From BRH-c54 sp965284565 (lineage in GTDB: Bacteria > Bacteroidota > Bacteroidia > Flavobacteriales_E > Vicingaceae), in contig OZ260100.1 of the NCBI GenBank assembly GCA_965284565.1, positions 1,922,001 to 1,986,000 of the forward strand: a stretch of 64,000 nucleotides of DNA, written 5' to 3'. Positions 6,802 to 16,034 of this stretch are shown one piece after another. Position numbers and translations under genes: made by a program. The notes under the pieces were generated by a model. That model worked only from the letters and a program-made list of their open reading frames with translations, was not told where the DNA came from and did not search any database. Positions within the stretch are counted from its first letter, which is position 1, and every line of letters begins with the position of its first letter.

Positions 6802-7965
6802 CTATTTTGATTTATAAAAAGTAATGTAAAATGTTGATCCTTTATTTTCTTCACTTTCAAAATCTATATCACCATTCATTAAATCTACATATTCTTTTAT
6901 AATGTTTAATCCTAAGCCTGTTCCTTGTATATTAATTACATTTTTTGCTCTAAAAAAACGGTTAAATAAATTTTTTTGTTCAGCTTTAGGGATTCCATAA
7001 CCTTCATCTTTTATTATTAGTTCAATTTTTTTTGGATAAATTTTAGTTGTTAACTCAATTTTTTTGTTTTCGGGTGTGTATTTAATAGCATTTGACATTA
7101 AATTGTTTACTATTTGTCTTAGCATATTACTATCTAAAAAAACTTCTTTGTCATCGCTTAAATGTTGATAAGTAATAGCTTGTCCATTTTTTTTTAGTAG
7201 AAGAAACTCTTCTATCTGCTCTTTTAGTAGGGTTTCAATATCAAATTTTTCAGGTTTAAATTCTAGTATTCCTTCTTCTAATTTACTTAGTGATAAAAAC
7301 TGATTAAGTGTGTTAGTGAGCGTTTTAACTGATTTTTTAACTTTTATAAAGTGTGTTTTTATTTTTTCTTTATGCACAAAATTATTCCATCTGTCTGCTT
7401 CTGCAGCTAAATATCTTTCTATTAAATCCATTGAAGATAATATTCCGGCTAACGGTGTTCTAAACTCATGCGAAGCAATGGATATAAATCTTGATTTCAT
7501 ATCATTTAGCTCTTGTTCTTTTTCTAACTTATTAAGTATATCGGTATTAGATTTTTTTTGTTGATCTATTTCTTTCTCTAAATCTTTTCTTTTTGTAATA
7601 TCATTTATTATTCCTATGGTGTAAACTTTTTTGTTGCTTTCGGTTACAAAATTTTGATTAAAATCTAATTCTACAACAATTTTTTCTTTGTCAGGATGAA
7701 ATACTTCTAACTCAAGTTTACCATAGTCTTTAAGGTTTTCATTTGAGCAAGTAATAAAATAGTTTGCAATTAAAGTATTATATTTTTTAGGGAAAAACAA
7801 ATCAATTTCTCTTCCTAAAGCTTCTTCTGGTTTAGCATTGAGCAATAATAAACCTGCTTTGTTGATTTCTAGTACTCTTCCTAAATTGTCTAAAAGTACA
7901 ATTCCATGAAAAAAATCATTTAATATACTCGTGAAATTTTCACTATAAACATGATTGTTAGGCAT
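6802..7965 (-). CDS. PAS-domain sensor histidine kinase
   Basis: The 387-aa cytoplasmic kinase has no membrane segment. Residues about 8-125 form a PAS domain with a PAC-like end (YTIGIINDITKRKDLEKEI), then a coiled coil. HisKA has the phospho-acceptor H166 in SHEFRTPL. The ATPase domain has the N box (NNLMSNAIKYTPE), DEGYGIP and GTGLGLNIIKEYVDLM. It is the first gene of the unit with the receiver-Crp/Fnr regulator and is presumably its partner. What the PAS domain senses is not visible. A -7 element TATATTTG lies at 7998-8005. Confidence 0.92.
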   Translation of the reverse strand: MPNNHVYSENFTSILNDFFHGIVLLDNLGRVLEINKAGLLLLNAKPEEALGREIDLFFPKKYNTLIANYFITCSNENLKDYGKLELEVFHPDKEKIVVELDFNQNFVTESNKKVYTIGIINDITKRKDLEKEIDQQKKSNTDILNKLEKEQELNDMKSRFISIASHEFRTPLAGILSSMDLIERYLAAEADRWNNFVHKEKIKTHFIKVKKSVKTLTNTLNQFLSLSKLEEGILEFKPEKFDIETLLKEQIEEFLLLKKNGQAITYQHLSDDKEVFLDSNMLRQIVNNLMSNAIKYTPENKKIELTTKIYPKKIELIIKDEGYGIPKAEQKNLFNRFFRAKNVINIQGTGLGLNIIKEYVDLMNGDIDFESEENKGSTFYITFYKSK

Positions 7966-7997
7966 TTAAATTAGTTTTGTTTTAAATATCACACAAA

Positions 7998-8005
7998 CAA
8001 ATATA
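7998..8005 (-). promoter_or_regulatory. -7 element of kinase-regulator operon
   Basis: Read on the minus strand this is TATATTTG, a perfect TAnnTTTG, 32 bp upstream of the kinase ATG. No -33 TTG lies at the usual distance. The FNR-like box at 8071-8084 is 65 bp upstream, about two helical turns further than in the target promoters, so feedback control is possible but unproven. Confidence 0.5.
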
Positions 8006-8070
8006 GTTTATTTTTTTCTATTATAATACAAATTAACTAATGACATCAGTTATGTATCTTTTTTAATTAG

Positions 8071-8136
8071 TTGATTAAAATCAATTACAGTTGTTACCTT
8101 CCTCAATATTATCATCACTGATAGCTTATATCTTTG
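8071..8136 (+). promoter_or_regulatory. lipoprotein promoter with FNR-like box
   Basis: The palindrome TTGAT-TAAA-ATCAA (8071-8084) is followed after 44 bp by a perfect -7 element TATCTTTG (8129-8136). The -33 position holds TAT rather than TTG. The lipoprotein ATG is at 8173. This is the clearest example of the four matching promoters in the island because both the box and the -7 element fit consensus exactly. Confidence 0.7.
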
Positions 8137-8172
8137 TTGGTGTTAAATTAATACTAACTAAAAATAAATATT

Positions 8173-8838
8173 ATGAAAACAAGAAAAAGAAAATTATGGA
8201 AACAAGCTCTGGGGATGTTAATTGCAGTAGCAGTAATAGCATTTTCGTCTACAAGTTGTGGAGATAATGGGCATAAAAAAGATGATGATGTAGAGTCATT
8301 TAAGGTTTTTGTTACTGATTTAAAAGCAAAAAGTGAAGAAGAACTGAAAGAAGATTGGGAGGCAATTGAAAAAGAGTATAAAGAAAAAGTAACAGCAATA
8401 GATCAGAAAACAGATGAACTGGAAAATGAAATTAAACAGGACTATGAACAGCTAAAGAAAGATTATCAAGAATTAAAGGCAAAGTACAGTATTCAAATGA
8501 TGAAAGATGAAGGAGATCTTGACGGAAATTTACAAAAGTTGTATGAAGTTGTTTTAACTAATAAAGGTGATATGGACTTATCCGCAGTTACAACTTCAAA
8601 TATTGTAGCTGTTTATGCTGGCTTTGTAGATATTGTAGATGTACAAAAGGACTTATATACAAGAGAAGATTGGGATGAAGTAGATATATTGTGGGATGCT
8701 TTAAACGAAAGAAAAAATGAGTTGGAAGATAATTTAAGTAATGAGCAAAGAATGAAAATTAGTGAAGATAAAGTTAAGTACGGTACCTTTAAAACATTAA
8801 ATAAATTACCTGCAAAATTAGAAGAAAAAAATCAGTAG
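8173..8838 (+). CDS. coiled-coil lipoprotein, stress island
   Basis: The 221-aa protein has a lipoprotein signal: basic start MKTRKRK, hydrophobic core and FSSTSC with the lipidated Cys at 29. A long, highly charged helix follows (residues about 45-110, rich in E and K, coiled-coil-like), then a second helical region with TREDWDEVDILWDALNERKNEL. I recognise no named family. It is transcribed away from the kinase-regulator operon, with an FNR-like box at 8071-8084, so it is probably a target of that regulator. It may act as a periplasmic spacer or chaperone, but this is a guess from shape alone. Confidence 0.75.
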   Translation: MKTRKRKLWKQALGMLIAVAVIAFSSTSCGDNGHKKDDDVESFKVFVTDLKAKSEEELKEDWEAIEKEYKEKVTAIDQKTDELENEIKQDYEQLKKDYQELKAKYSIQMMKDEGDLDGNLQKLYEVVLTNKGDMDLSAVTTSNIVAVYAGFVDIVDVQKDLYTREDWDEVDILWDALNERKNELEDNLSNEQRMKISEDKVKYGTFKTLNKLPAKLEEKNQ

Positions 8839-8887
8839 ACAAATAAGTAATTTTTTAAGTATTAATATAATTGTTTATTGATAGGTT

Positions 8888-8934
8888 GCAACCCTCTTTT
8901 ACTAGATTGTAATTGAGGGTTGTTGCTTTTTTTT
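8888..8934. terminator. intrinsic terminator between convergent genes
   Basis: Stem CAACCCTC/GAGGGTTG (8889-8896/8915-8922) is followed by TTGC and an eight-base T-run. It lies downstream of the lipoprotein gene and just before the stop of the convergent PKD protein gene, so it mainly ends the plus-strand transcript. Confidence 0.8.
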
Positions 8935-8943
8935 GAATTTGTT

Positions 8944-10182
8944 TTACCTCCACAACTTTTCAGTAAGTACACTTCCATCTTCATATAAGGCTTGTACAAT
9001 ATAAATGCCGCTAGGCTGATTTTCTAATGAAACAAAATAGCTATTGTCATTATTATTTCCATTAAACACAATTTTACCAGTAATATCGTAAACAGCAATG
9101 GTTGTTAAAATAGCATGGGTAGAAGTAATTTGGTAGTTACCATTTCCGAAATTTTGTAGGGTTAATTGATTTTCTTCATTACTTTCAACAGAAGTAGTAA
9201 CATTTGGAGAGGCTAAAACAGTAATGTTTTTAGAGCTTTGTTCTGTACAATTGTTATTTGAAGAATTTAACACGATAGTATAATCGCCAACTGTGTCATA
9301 AATATAATTGGGGTGAATAGCTGTTGAATTACCTCCGTCTCCAAAATCCCAATCGTAAGTAGCCGCATTTTGAGATTGGTTAGTGATATTGACAATACCA
9401 CCTTCACTTAAATAAATAGTATCCTTATCTAAATCAAAATCAGCGATGATTTGTGCAGGAGTGTTAATGGTAATATTTGTTTCATCAACAATTCCTTTAT
9501 TAAAGCTTCTTACTAAATAAGTTTGAGCAGCTATATTATTTATATGTATAGAGTCGGTAGTTGCTGTTCCGGAATGTAAAATGTTGTTTGAAAGATCAAG
9601 AATTTCGTAATCCCAATTGGTATTGCCGTGTTTTATTAAATCTATTGTTCCATTACCACTATTAAAACATAATTCGTCTGTAGCAGTTACAGAAAGAGCT
9701 GTAGAAATATTAAAAGTAAAAGTAGCTACTTCTTGCTGCTGATTAAGCGTAAATACAATGGAAGTGTCTCCTAAAATAGTATAGTGGGTGTTAGATGAAA
9801 TATCGGTTAAACTAACTTTATAATTGGCTGTTAATGGAAAAACTTCTTCAATTAATAAAGTATAAGTCCCCGAAACAGGAATGTTAGTGTATAAAGCTAC
9901 AGATTTGTCCATACTATATTCAGGAAGAGCATTTATAGATAACTCTTGTCCGGGAGCGATTTGTGTATAAATTGAAGGAACATTAGTATTGGGGTTGAAC
10001 AATTTCCATGCATCATAACTCCCATCAAAATTTTCTGTAGCACCATTAAACATTCTTATAATGGTTTCATCTGTATAATTATTGCCGCTTATTTTAAACC
10101 TAAAGGCATTATTGTTTCCTAAGCCATTTATACTTATTAATAAGAAGGAAACAGTAAGTAAATGAGTGCATAAATTTTTCAT
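8944..10182 (-). CDS. secreted PKD-domain protein with type IX sorting domain
   Basis: The 412-aa protein has a signal peptide (first about 22 residues), a beta-rich N-terminal part and a PKD domain around residues 245-325 with YDWDFGDGGNST and the YDTVGDYTIVL strand. The C-terminal 75 residues fit a type A sorting domain (IAVYDITGKIVFNG...GIYIVQALYEDG...EKLWR), which directs export by the type IX system and is then cleaved. No catalytic domain is visible, so an adhesive or structural surface role is likely. It is a single gene, convergent with the lipoprotein gene. Confidence 0.85.
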   Translation of the reverse strand: MKNLCTHLLTVSFLLISINGLGNNNAFRFKISGNNYTDETIIRMFNGATENFDGSYDAWKLFNPNTNVPSIYTQIAPGQELSINALPEYSMDKSVALYTNIPVSGTYTLLIEEVFPLTANYKVSLTDISSNTHYTILGDTSIVFTLNQQQEVATFTFNISTALSVTATDELCFNSGNGTIDLIKHGNTNWDYEILDLSNNILHSGTATTDSIHINNIAAQTYLVRSFNKGIVDETNITINTPAQIIADFDLDKDTIYLSEGGIVNITNQSQNAATYDWDFGDGGNSTAIHPNYIYDTVGDYTIVLNSSNNNCTEQSSKNITVLASPNVTTSVESNEENQLTLQNFGNGNYQITSTHAILTTIAVYDITGKIVFNGNNNDNSYFVSLENQPSGIYIVQALYEDGSVLTEKLWR

Positions 10183-10438
10183 AGTTTATATTTTAATAAT
10201 AATGATGTAAAAGTAGATAGTAATTATTCAAAACTATACGGTATAAATGCTGAAAGTCAGCTCGGTAAAAACACTTAATACAGTTTTAACCAACTAAGTA
10301 TTTCCACTATTTAAAATCAGGTATTTTACGCTTTTTTCAGAGCTATATGTGAGCGAACTTTGAGGTATAGATTTTTAATCAAAAACAATATAAGATTTGA
10401 ATATTGAAAAACTAATAATAAATTTTAAAATACTAGAT

Positions 10439-10891
10439 ATGAAAATTAGCATCCAACTTACCCCGTTAAAACAAGCAATAATAGCTTCAATCATCGCCAT
10501 TTTATTATTGTTTGCAACTAACAAACTTAGAGCACAGTCTGTAACTAATAAAGTTACTTTTGAGGCAGCTCCTGAATATGTAGTTAAGCAGTTTACCGCA
10601 AAACATATTCAAAGTAAATTTTACTTTAAATTTTTAATACAAGATAATAGAGAAGAAATTAAATATGTATTAGAGTCATCTAAAGACGGAGTTAATTTTA
10701 GTGAGGTAGCTATTAAAGAGGGTGTTAAATCTCCAAATAACCAACCGTTATTATATTGTTATATCGTTAATAGTGAAGTTGTAAGCGATAGGTTTTTTAG
10801 AGTTAAAATAATATCAAATGAAGAAGTTAATTATTCAAATTTGTTAGACTTTTATCCTATAACAAATCAACCTTTAGTTGTAGATCAATAA
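10439..10891 (+). CDS. small exported hypothetical protein
   Basis: I chose the ATG at 10439 rather than the TTG at 10397 because it gives a normal signal peptide: MKISIQLTPLKQ, a hydrophobic core AIIASIIAILLLF and LRAQS as cleavage region. The mature part is about 115 residues, beta-rich, with FKFLIQDNREEIKYVLESSKDGVNFSEV-like strands and FFRVKIISNEEVNYSNLL, resembling the repeat-like units that occur before sorting domains in Bacteroidota exoproteins. No sorting domain is present. Function unknown. It precedes the LuxR-type regulator by 110 bp on the same strand. Confidence 0.7.
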   Translation: MKISIQLTPLKQAIIASIIAILLLFATNKLRAQSVTNKVTFEAAPEYVVKQFTAKHIQSKFYFKFLIQDNREEIKYVLESSKDGVNFSEVAIKEGVKSPNNQPLLYCYIVNSEVVSDRFFRVKIISNEEVNYSNLLDFYPITNQPLVVDQ

Positions 10892-11001
10892 AAAATCTTT
10901 TTCACAAAGAATTGATATTCTGTTAAAAAATTGTATATTGCGTCATTCAATAGGTAAGGTTAGCTTGCTTGTTGAGTTTTTATATATAATTTTTTGCATT
11001 T

Positions 11002-11658
11002 ATGGATCCAATCAAAATTTTACTTACCGATGACCATTTAATAATAAGGAATGGTATTAAACAAATGTTGAAAAGGCATAAACAATTTAAAGTAGTTGCA
11101 GAAGCAGGCTCAGGAATTGAAGCCATTAATTATTTAGATAAAAATTATAATGATATTGATGTAGTATTAATGGATATTGATATGCCCGAGATGAATGGTA
11201 TAGATGCTACTAAAGTAATTACCAATTCTTTTGAAAATATTAAAGTATTGGTATTATCTGTTCATAATGAAGAGCCATACATTAAAAGTGTAATTGATGC
11301 AGGGGCTTCTGGTTATGCGTTGAAAGATGCTGATACAAGTGAAATAGTTAGTGCGATAGAAAGTATTGCTAGTGGTAAAAAATATTTTAGTTCTGAGGTA
11401 TCTAACATTATGATTGATTCTTTAATGAATAAGCAAAAAGAACAAACTGTTGAGACTGATGGGTTAACTGAAAGAGAAGTGGATGTAATTAAGTTGGTTG
11501 CTTCTGGAGCAACTAATAAAGAAGTTTCTGATAAATTATTTATTAGTTCAAGAACGGTAGAAACTCACCGAAGAAATATTATGGATAAACTAGGATTAAA
11601 TAACTTAGCAGAACTTATTAAATATGCTATAAAAAAAGGCTATGTAAGCGTAGATTAA
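11002..11658 (+). CDS. NarL/LuxR-family response regulator (orphan)
   Basis: The 218-aa protein has a receiver domain (residues 4-122, acidic D10-D11, phospho-acceptor D58 in LMDIDMPEMNG, Lys in ALKDAD) and a C-terminal LuxR helix-turn-helix (residues about 150-212, LTEREVDVIKLVASGATNKEVSDKL). This is the classic NarL architecture. No histidine kinase gene lies next to it, so its partner is elsewhere. The upstream small exported protein gene might be in the same unit, but the 110-bp gap makes this unsure. A terminator lies about 110 bp after the stop. Confidence 0.93.
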   Translation: MDPIKILLTDDHLIIRNGIKQMLKRHKQFKVVAEAGSGIEAINYLDKNYNDIDVVLMDIDMPEMNGIDATKVITNSFENIKVLVLSVHNEEPYIKSVIDAGASGYALKDADTSEIVSAIESIASGKKYFSSEVSNIMIDSLMNKQKEQTVETDGLTEREVDVIKLVASGATNKEVSDKLFISSRTVETHRRNIMDKLGLNNLAELIKYAIKKGYVSVD

Positions 11659-11766
11659 ATCTTTACATTAAGTATTCATTTTAAGCAAATTAATTTTTTT
11701 CTTCCACTAAAATTTCCATTGCACTCTGGATAAGGTTATTTGGTAGTAGATTGTTTAGCCATACAT

Positions 11767-11804
11767 AAAAAAAGCCTCTAAGTCAAGTGACTTAGAGGCT
11801 TTTT
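11767..11804. terminator. bidirectional terminator between regulator and aconitase
   Basis: Stem AAGCCTCTAAGTCA and its near-perfect complement TGACTTAGAGGCTT lie around a short loop, with A-run and T-run flanks. It serves the plus-strand response regulator and the minus-strand aconitase gene, which converge here. Confidence 0.9.
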
Positions 11805-11821
11805 AGTTGTTAATTTACTTC

Positions 11822-14089
11822 TTAAGAAGTAGCTTGTAGCTTAATTAGATTTAAAGCTGAACCTGCTTTAAACCATTCAATTTGTTGTTGATTATAAGTA
11901 TGGTTCAATTTGATTTGTTCTTTACTTCCATCTGAATGAGCTAACTCTAATGTTAACTGTTTGTCAGGAGCAAATTCAGCTAAATCAATAAAGTTAAAAG
12001 TATCATCTTCTCTAACTTTGTCGTAATCTGTCTCATTATCAAATGTCAATCCTAACATACCTTGTTTTTTAAGGTTAGTTTCATGGATACGAGCAAAAGA
12101 TTTAACAATAACCGCCACAACACCTAAATGTCTTGGCTCCATTGCAGCATGTTCTCTAGAAGAACCTTCTCCGTAGTTATGATCTCCAACAACTACACTA
12201 GGAATTCCAGCAGCTTTATAAGCTCTTGCAGTTGCTGGAACTTCTCCTTTAGAACCAGTTAATTGATTAACTACTTCATTGGTTTTTTCACCAAAAGCAT
12301 TTACAGCTCCAATTAACATATTATTTGAAATATTATCTAAATGACCTCTGTATCTTAACCAAGGTCCTGCCATAGAAATATGGTCAGTAGTACATTTCCC
12401 TTTAGCTTTAATTAATAATTTAGCTCCAGTAATGTTTTTCCCGTCCCATTGTTTAAAAGGCTCTAATAATTGTAATCGTTGAGAGTCCTCGTTAACTAGA
12501 ATTTCAATACCACTTCCATCAGCAGCAGGAGCTTGATAACCGTTATCTTCAACATCAAAACCTTTGTTTGGCAATTCATCACCGGTTGGAGGATCTAATT
12601 TAACCTGTTCTCCTTTATCGTTAGTAAGTGTATCTGTAATCGGATTAAACCCTAAATCTCCTGAAATAGCAATTGCAGCAACCATTTCTGGTGAAGTCAC
12701 AAAAGCGTGTGTATTTGGGTTTCCATCAGCTCTTTTAGAGAAATTTCTATTGAAAGAGTGAATGATGGTATTTTTTTCTTGTTTATCAGCACCAGCTCTG
12801 TCCCATTGTCCGATACATGGACCGCAAGCATTGGTAAAAATAGTGGCATTCAAATCTTCAAAAGGTTTTAATAAACCGTCTCTTTCAGCAGTAAATCTTA
12901 CTTGCTCAGAACCTGGATTAATACCAAATTCAGATTTTGTTGTAAGTCCTTTTTCAACAGCTTGTTTAGCAATTGAAGCAGCTCTAGCCAAATCTTCGTA
13001 AGAAGAGTTTGTACAAGAACCAATTAAGCCCCAATCAACTTTTAATGGCCAATCATTTTTAACTGCTTTTTCTCTCATTTCAGCAACAGGAGTAGCTAAA
13101 TCTGGAGTAAAAGGGCCATTTACATGAGGAGATAAAGTAGATAAATCAATCTCTATCACTTGGTCAAAATATTTCTCTGGATTAGCATAAACTTCATCAT
13201 CACCAGTTAAATGTTCAGCAACTTTATCCGCCAATTCAACAACATCCGCTCTATCGGTAGCTCTTAAATACCTTCTCATAGTATCATCATAACCGAAAGT
13301 AGAAGTGGTTGCACCAATTTCAGCTCCCATGTTACAAATTGTTCCTTTACCTGTTGCAGAAAGTGATTTAGCACCTTCACCAAAATATTCAACAATAGCT
13401 CCTGTTCCACCTTTAACGGTAAGAATTCCTGCTACTTTAAGAATAACATCTTTTGCAGAAGTCCATCCATTCATCTTTCCAGTTAATTTAACTCCAATTA
13501 ATTTGGGAAATTTAAGTTCCCAAGCCATTCCAGCCATTACATCTACTGCATCAGCTCCACCAACACCAATAGCTACCATTCCTAAACCACCTGCATTTAC
13601 GGTGTGAGAATCTGTTCCTATCATCATTCCTCCTGGAAAAGCATAGTTTTCTAACACTACTTGATGAATAATACCTGCTCCCGGTTTCCAGAAACCAATT
13701 CCATATTTGTTACATACAGAACTTAAAAAGTTAAATACTTCGTTATTTTTATTTAATGATTCTTGTAAATCTTTAGTTGCTCCAACTCTTGCCTGAATAA
13801 GGTGATCGGCATGAGCAGTTGAAGGAACAGCTACTTTGCTTTTTCCAGCTTGCATAAATTGCAACAAAGCCATTTGGGCTGTTGCATCTTGCATCGCTAC
13901 TCTATCGGGAGCAAAATCCACATAAGATTTCCCTCTTTCAAAAGAAGTTGTTGCTACGCCATCCCAAAGATGAGCGTATAATATTTTTTCTGATAAAGTT
14001 AGTGGTTTTCCCACCACATTTCTTGCTGCAGCTATTCTAGAAGGAAACTTCTCATATACTGCCTTAATCATTTCAATGTCAAATGCCAT
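11822..14089 (-). CDS. acn: aconitate hydratase
   Basis: The 755-aa enzyme interconverts citrate and isocitrate in the tricarboxylic acid cycle. The three cysteines binding the [4Fe-4S] cluster are C359 (GSCTNSSYEDL) and C422/C425 (NACGPCIGQW). GTDSHTVNAGG and the C-terminal swivel domain with GDHNYGEGSSREHAA are also present. The length and sequence style match the mitochondrial-type aconitases of Bacteroidota, shorter than the 890-aa AcnA type. It is a single gene with a 277-bp upstream gap and the shared terminator at its 3' end. Confidence 0.97.
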   Translation of the reverse strand: MAFDIEMIKAVYEKFPSRIAAARNVVGKPLTLSEKILYAHLWDGVATTSFERGKSYVDFAPDRVAMQDATAQMALLQFMQAGKSKVAVPSTAHADHLIQARVGATKDLQESLNKNNEVFNFLSSVCNKYGIGFWKPGAGIIHQVVLENYAFPGGMMIGTDSHTVNAGGLGMVAIGVGGADAVDVMAGMAWELKFPKLIGVKLTGKMNGWTSAKDVILKVAGILTVKGGTGAIVEYFGEGAKSLSATGKGTICNMGAEIGATTSTFGYDDTMRRYLRATDRADVVELADKVAEHLTGDDEVYANPEKYFDQVIEIDLSTLSPHVNGPFTPDLATPVAEMREKAVKNDWPLKVDWGLIGSCTNSSYEDLARAASIAKQAVEKGLTTKSEFGINPGSEQVRFTAERDGLLKPFEDLNATIFTNACGPCIGQWDRAGADKQEKNTIIHSFNRNFSKRADGNPNTHAFVTSPEMVAAIAISGDLGFNPITDTLTNDKGEQVKLDPPTGDELPNKGFDVEDNGYQAPAADGSGIEILVNEDSQRLQLLEPFKQWDGKNITGAKLLIKAKGKCTTDHISMAGPWLRYRGHLDNISNNMLIGAVNAFGEKTNEVVNQLTGSKGEVPATARAYKAAGIPSVVVGDHNYGEGSSREHAAMEPRHLGVVAVIVKSFARIHETNLKKQGMLGLTFDNETDYDKVREDDTFNFIDLAEFAPDKQLTLELAHSDGSKEQIKLNHTYNQQQIEWFKAGSALNLIKLQATS

Positions 14090-14366
14090 GATACGTTAGT
14101 TTTTAATTTATAAATGAATAAAATACTTGTAAAATGAAGCTTGAAGTGAATAAATACTCTTGCCAACGCCAACTTAACCCATGATGGATATTCCAACTCT
14201 TTTGCTTTCTTGCTGCGAATTTACGAATTTTTGATTGCTTACAAAAATATCTTTTAGAAAGTTTAACACTTTCTGATAAATAATTAATTAGAACCAATTT
14301 TGTTTAATCTTTATAGCCTTGAAGTTTCTTTAAAACTTAAATAAAAAGCTGGAAACTGAAAAAAAA

Positions 14367-15809
14367 TTAAGTAGTTGTTCTAATGTTTTTAGTTAACATA
14401 GAAACGAGAATAAAAACAAATAAGGAAGCGGTTATTCCAAAAATGTTTGCATCCAAATCGAAAGGTAAGGCTATTTTGTTGTAGGCTAACACCACAGTTG
14501 TTGTACCTCCAGCAATCATGGAGCACAATGCTGCAATACTGTTTTTTAATTTAAAAAACATACCTGCCACTAAGGGAACTAATAAACCTGAAACCATAAA
14601 ACCATAAGCGTATAACATCAAATCCAGCACATTTTCCATACTTGAAGCTAGAAGAATAGCAAAAACACCCATAAATAAAGTAAGTAACTGTGTTATCCTC
14701 AATACTCGTGAATGATTTTCAAGTTGAGGAAAAAACTTCTGTAAAATATCTGTCAATAAATTTCCTGAAGAAGCCATCAGGCAACTGTCAGCTGTAGAAA
14801 GGATGGCTGAAAAATAGACTGACAACATAACACCCATTAAGCCAATAGGCAATACTTCCCTCAACAACAACGGTAACCCTAACTCAACATCCATTCCCTC
14901 AGAGCTGGCATATCCTAATTCCGTAAACATTCCCTGATCTGCAGCAACTCTGGCAAATAATCCTAACAAAACGCCCATAAAAGCCATAATTGGCCATTCA
15001 AAAAGTCCTGCAATAAACCAAGCTTTTTTGGCTCCTTTCTCATTCTTGCTGGCATAAATCCTTTGATATAGCGTCATACCCACGAACCAAATTGGAATAA
15101 TAGTTACTGCCCATTTAACTAACATTTGCCATGAAACATTAGTAAGCGACATAAAATCAGGATGAACGGTTTTGCTGATTTCATCCCACCCACCAATAGT
15201 ATGGTAAGAAAGGGGAATGCCTACTAGTGACAATCCTAATATTAAAACAATCCATTGAATAGTATCGGTATATATAACTGCAGTCATTCCACCCATCACA
15301 GTATAAAGAATTGTTACAATACCCATTACCAATAAAGCTGTTTGAATATCCAACCCAACAAACGAGGAAGAAGCTAATTTCGCACCTGCCAGAATTTGTG
15401 AACCGGTAAACCCTAAATAGCCAATAGCAGAAATAATTCCTGCCATCAATGCTACTTTACCATTGTAGTAATGTCCAAATAATTGAGGGAAAGTAGTCAA
15501 TTTACTATCTCTTCCTAATTGATATACTTTTGGAATTAACAACACTGCACTCACCCAAGCTCCAATCAATCCTGTAAACAACATCCAAGAACCAGATAAA
15601 CCCATCATAAAACCCAACCCTCCTAATCCAATAGAAAATCCACCTCCTACATCTGTTGCCACAACTGACAAACCGATATGCCAGCTGCTCATGTTACGTC
15701 CGCTTACAAAAAAGTCTTCCGTGGTTTTGTTTTTACGCAAAAAATAAAAGCCCATGCCTAATAAACCAAGCATATAAACTATAAAAACAGTTAAATCTAC
15801 AATGTGCAT
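14367..15809 (-). CDS. sodium:solute symporter (SSS family)
   Basis: The 480-aa inner-membrane protein has about 13 membrane helices. It shows the family phrases FFVSGRNMSSWHIGLSVVATDVGGG (early sodium-site region), GFTGSQILAGAKL, and ILSTADSCLMASSGNLLTDI, the last being the conserved helix with paired Ser/Thr that binds sodium. The substrate cannot be assigned; sugars, amino acids, pantothenate and proline are all possible in the family. It is a single gene, divergent from the MarR-efflux operon across a 280-bp gap. Confidence 0.9.
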   Translation of the reverse strand: MHIVDLTVFIVYMLGLLGMGFYFLRKNKTTEDFFVSGRNMSSWHIGLSVVATDVGGGFSIGLGGLGFMMGLSGSWMLFTGLIGAWVSAVLLIPKVYQLGRDSKLTTFPQLFGHYYNGKVALMAGIISAIGYLGFTGSQILAGAKLASSSFVGLDIQTALLVMGIVTILYTVMGGMTAVIYTDTIQWIVLILGLSLVGIPLSYHTIGGWDEISKTVHPDFMSLTNVSWQMLVKWAVTIIPIWFVGMTLYQRIYASKNEKGAKKAWFIAGLFEWPIMAFMGVLLGLFARVAADQGMFTELGYASSEGMDVELGLPLLLREVLPIGLMGVMLSVYFSAILSTADSCLMASSGNLLTDILQKFFPQLENHSRVLRITQLLTLFMGVFAILLASSMENVLDLMLYAYGFMVSGLLVPLVAGMFFKLKNSIAALCSMIAGGTTTVVLAYNKIALPFDLDANIFGITASLFVFILVSMLTKNIRTTT

Positions 15810-16034
15810 CAGTAATTTGTTTTTAAATTAAAATTCAACAAAACATCAAAAATATAATTGAGAAAAAGTTGGAAAATCAAAATCAATTATATCAATCATC
15901 AACAAAAATAACTAATTAAGAAGGGGTGACCAAATTGAGTAAGGCTTAAGTTATTAAGAATTACCTTCAAATTAATTAATCAAAGAGAAACAACCTAAAC
16001 GTTAAATCTTTTTAAAATTTAACCCTTAAAAAAA

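Noticed and set aside
10374..10390. Possible FNR-like box before the small exported protein
   Set aside because: Only one half-site (ATCAA) fits, and the spacing is wrong.
10397..10438. TTG-started extension of the small exported protein
   Set aside because: The added residues would precede and spoil a clean signal peptide that begins at the ATG 10439.
14103..14297. Minus-strand open frame of 64 codons upstream of aconitase
   Set aside because: No family likeness and unusual composition; it fits an untranslated leader better.
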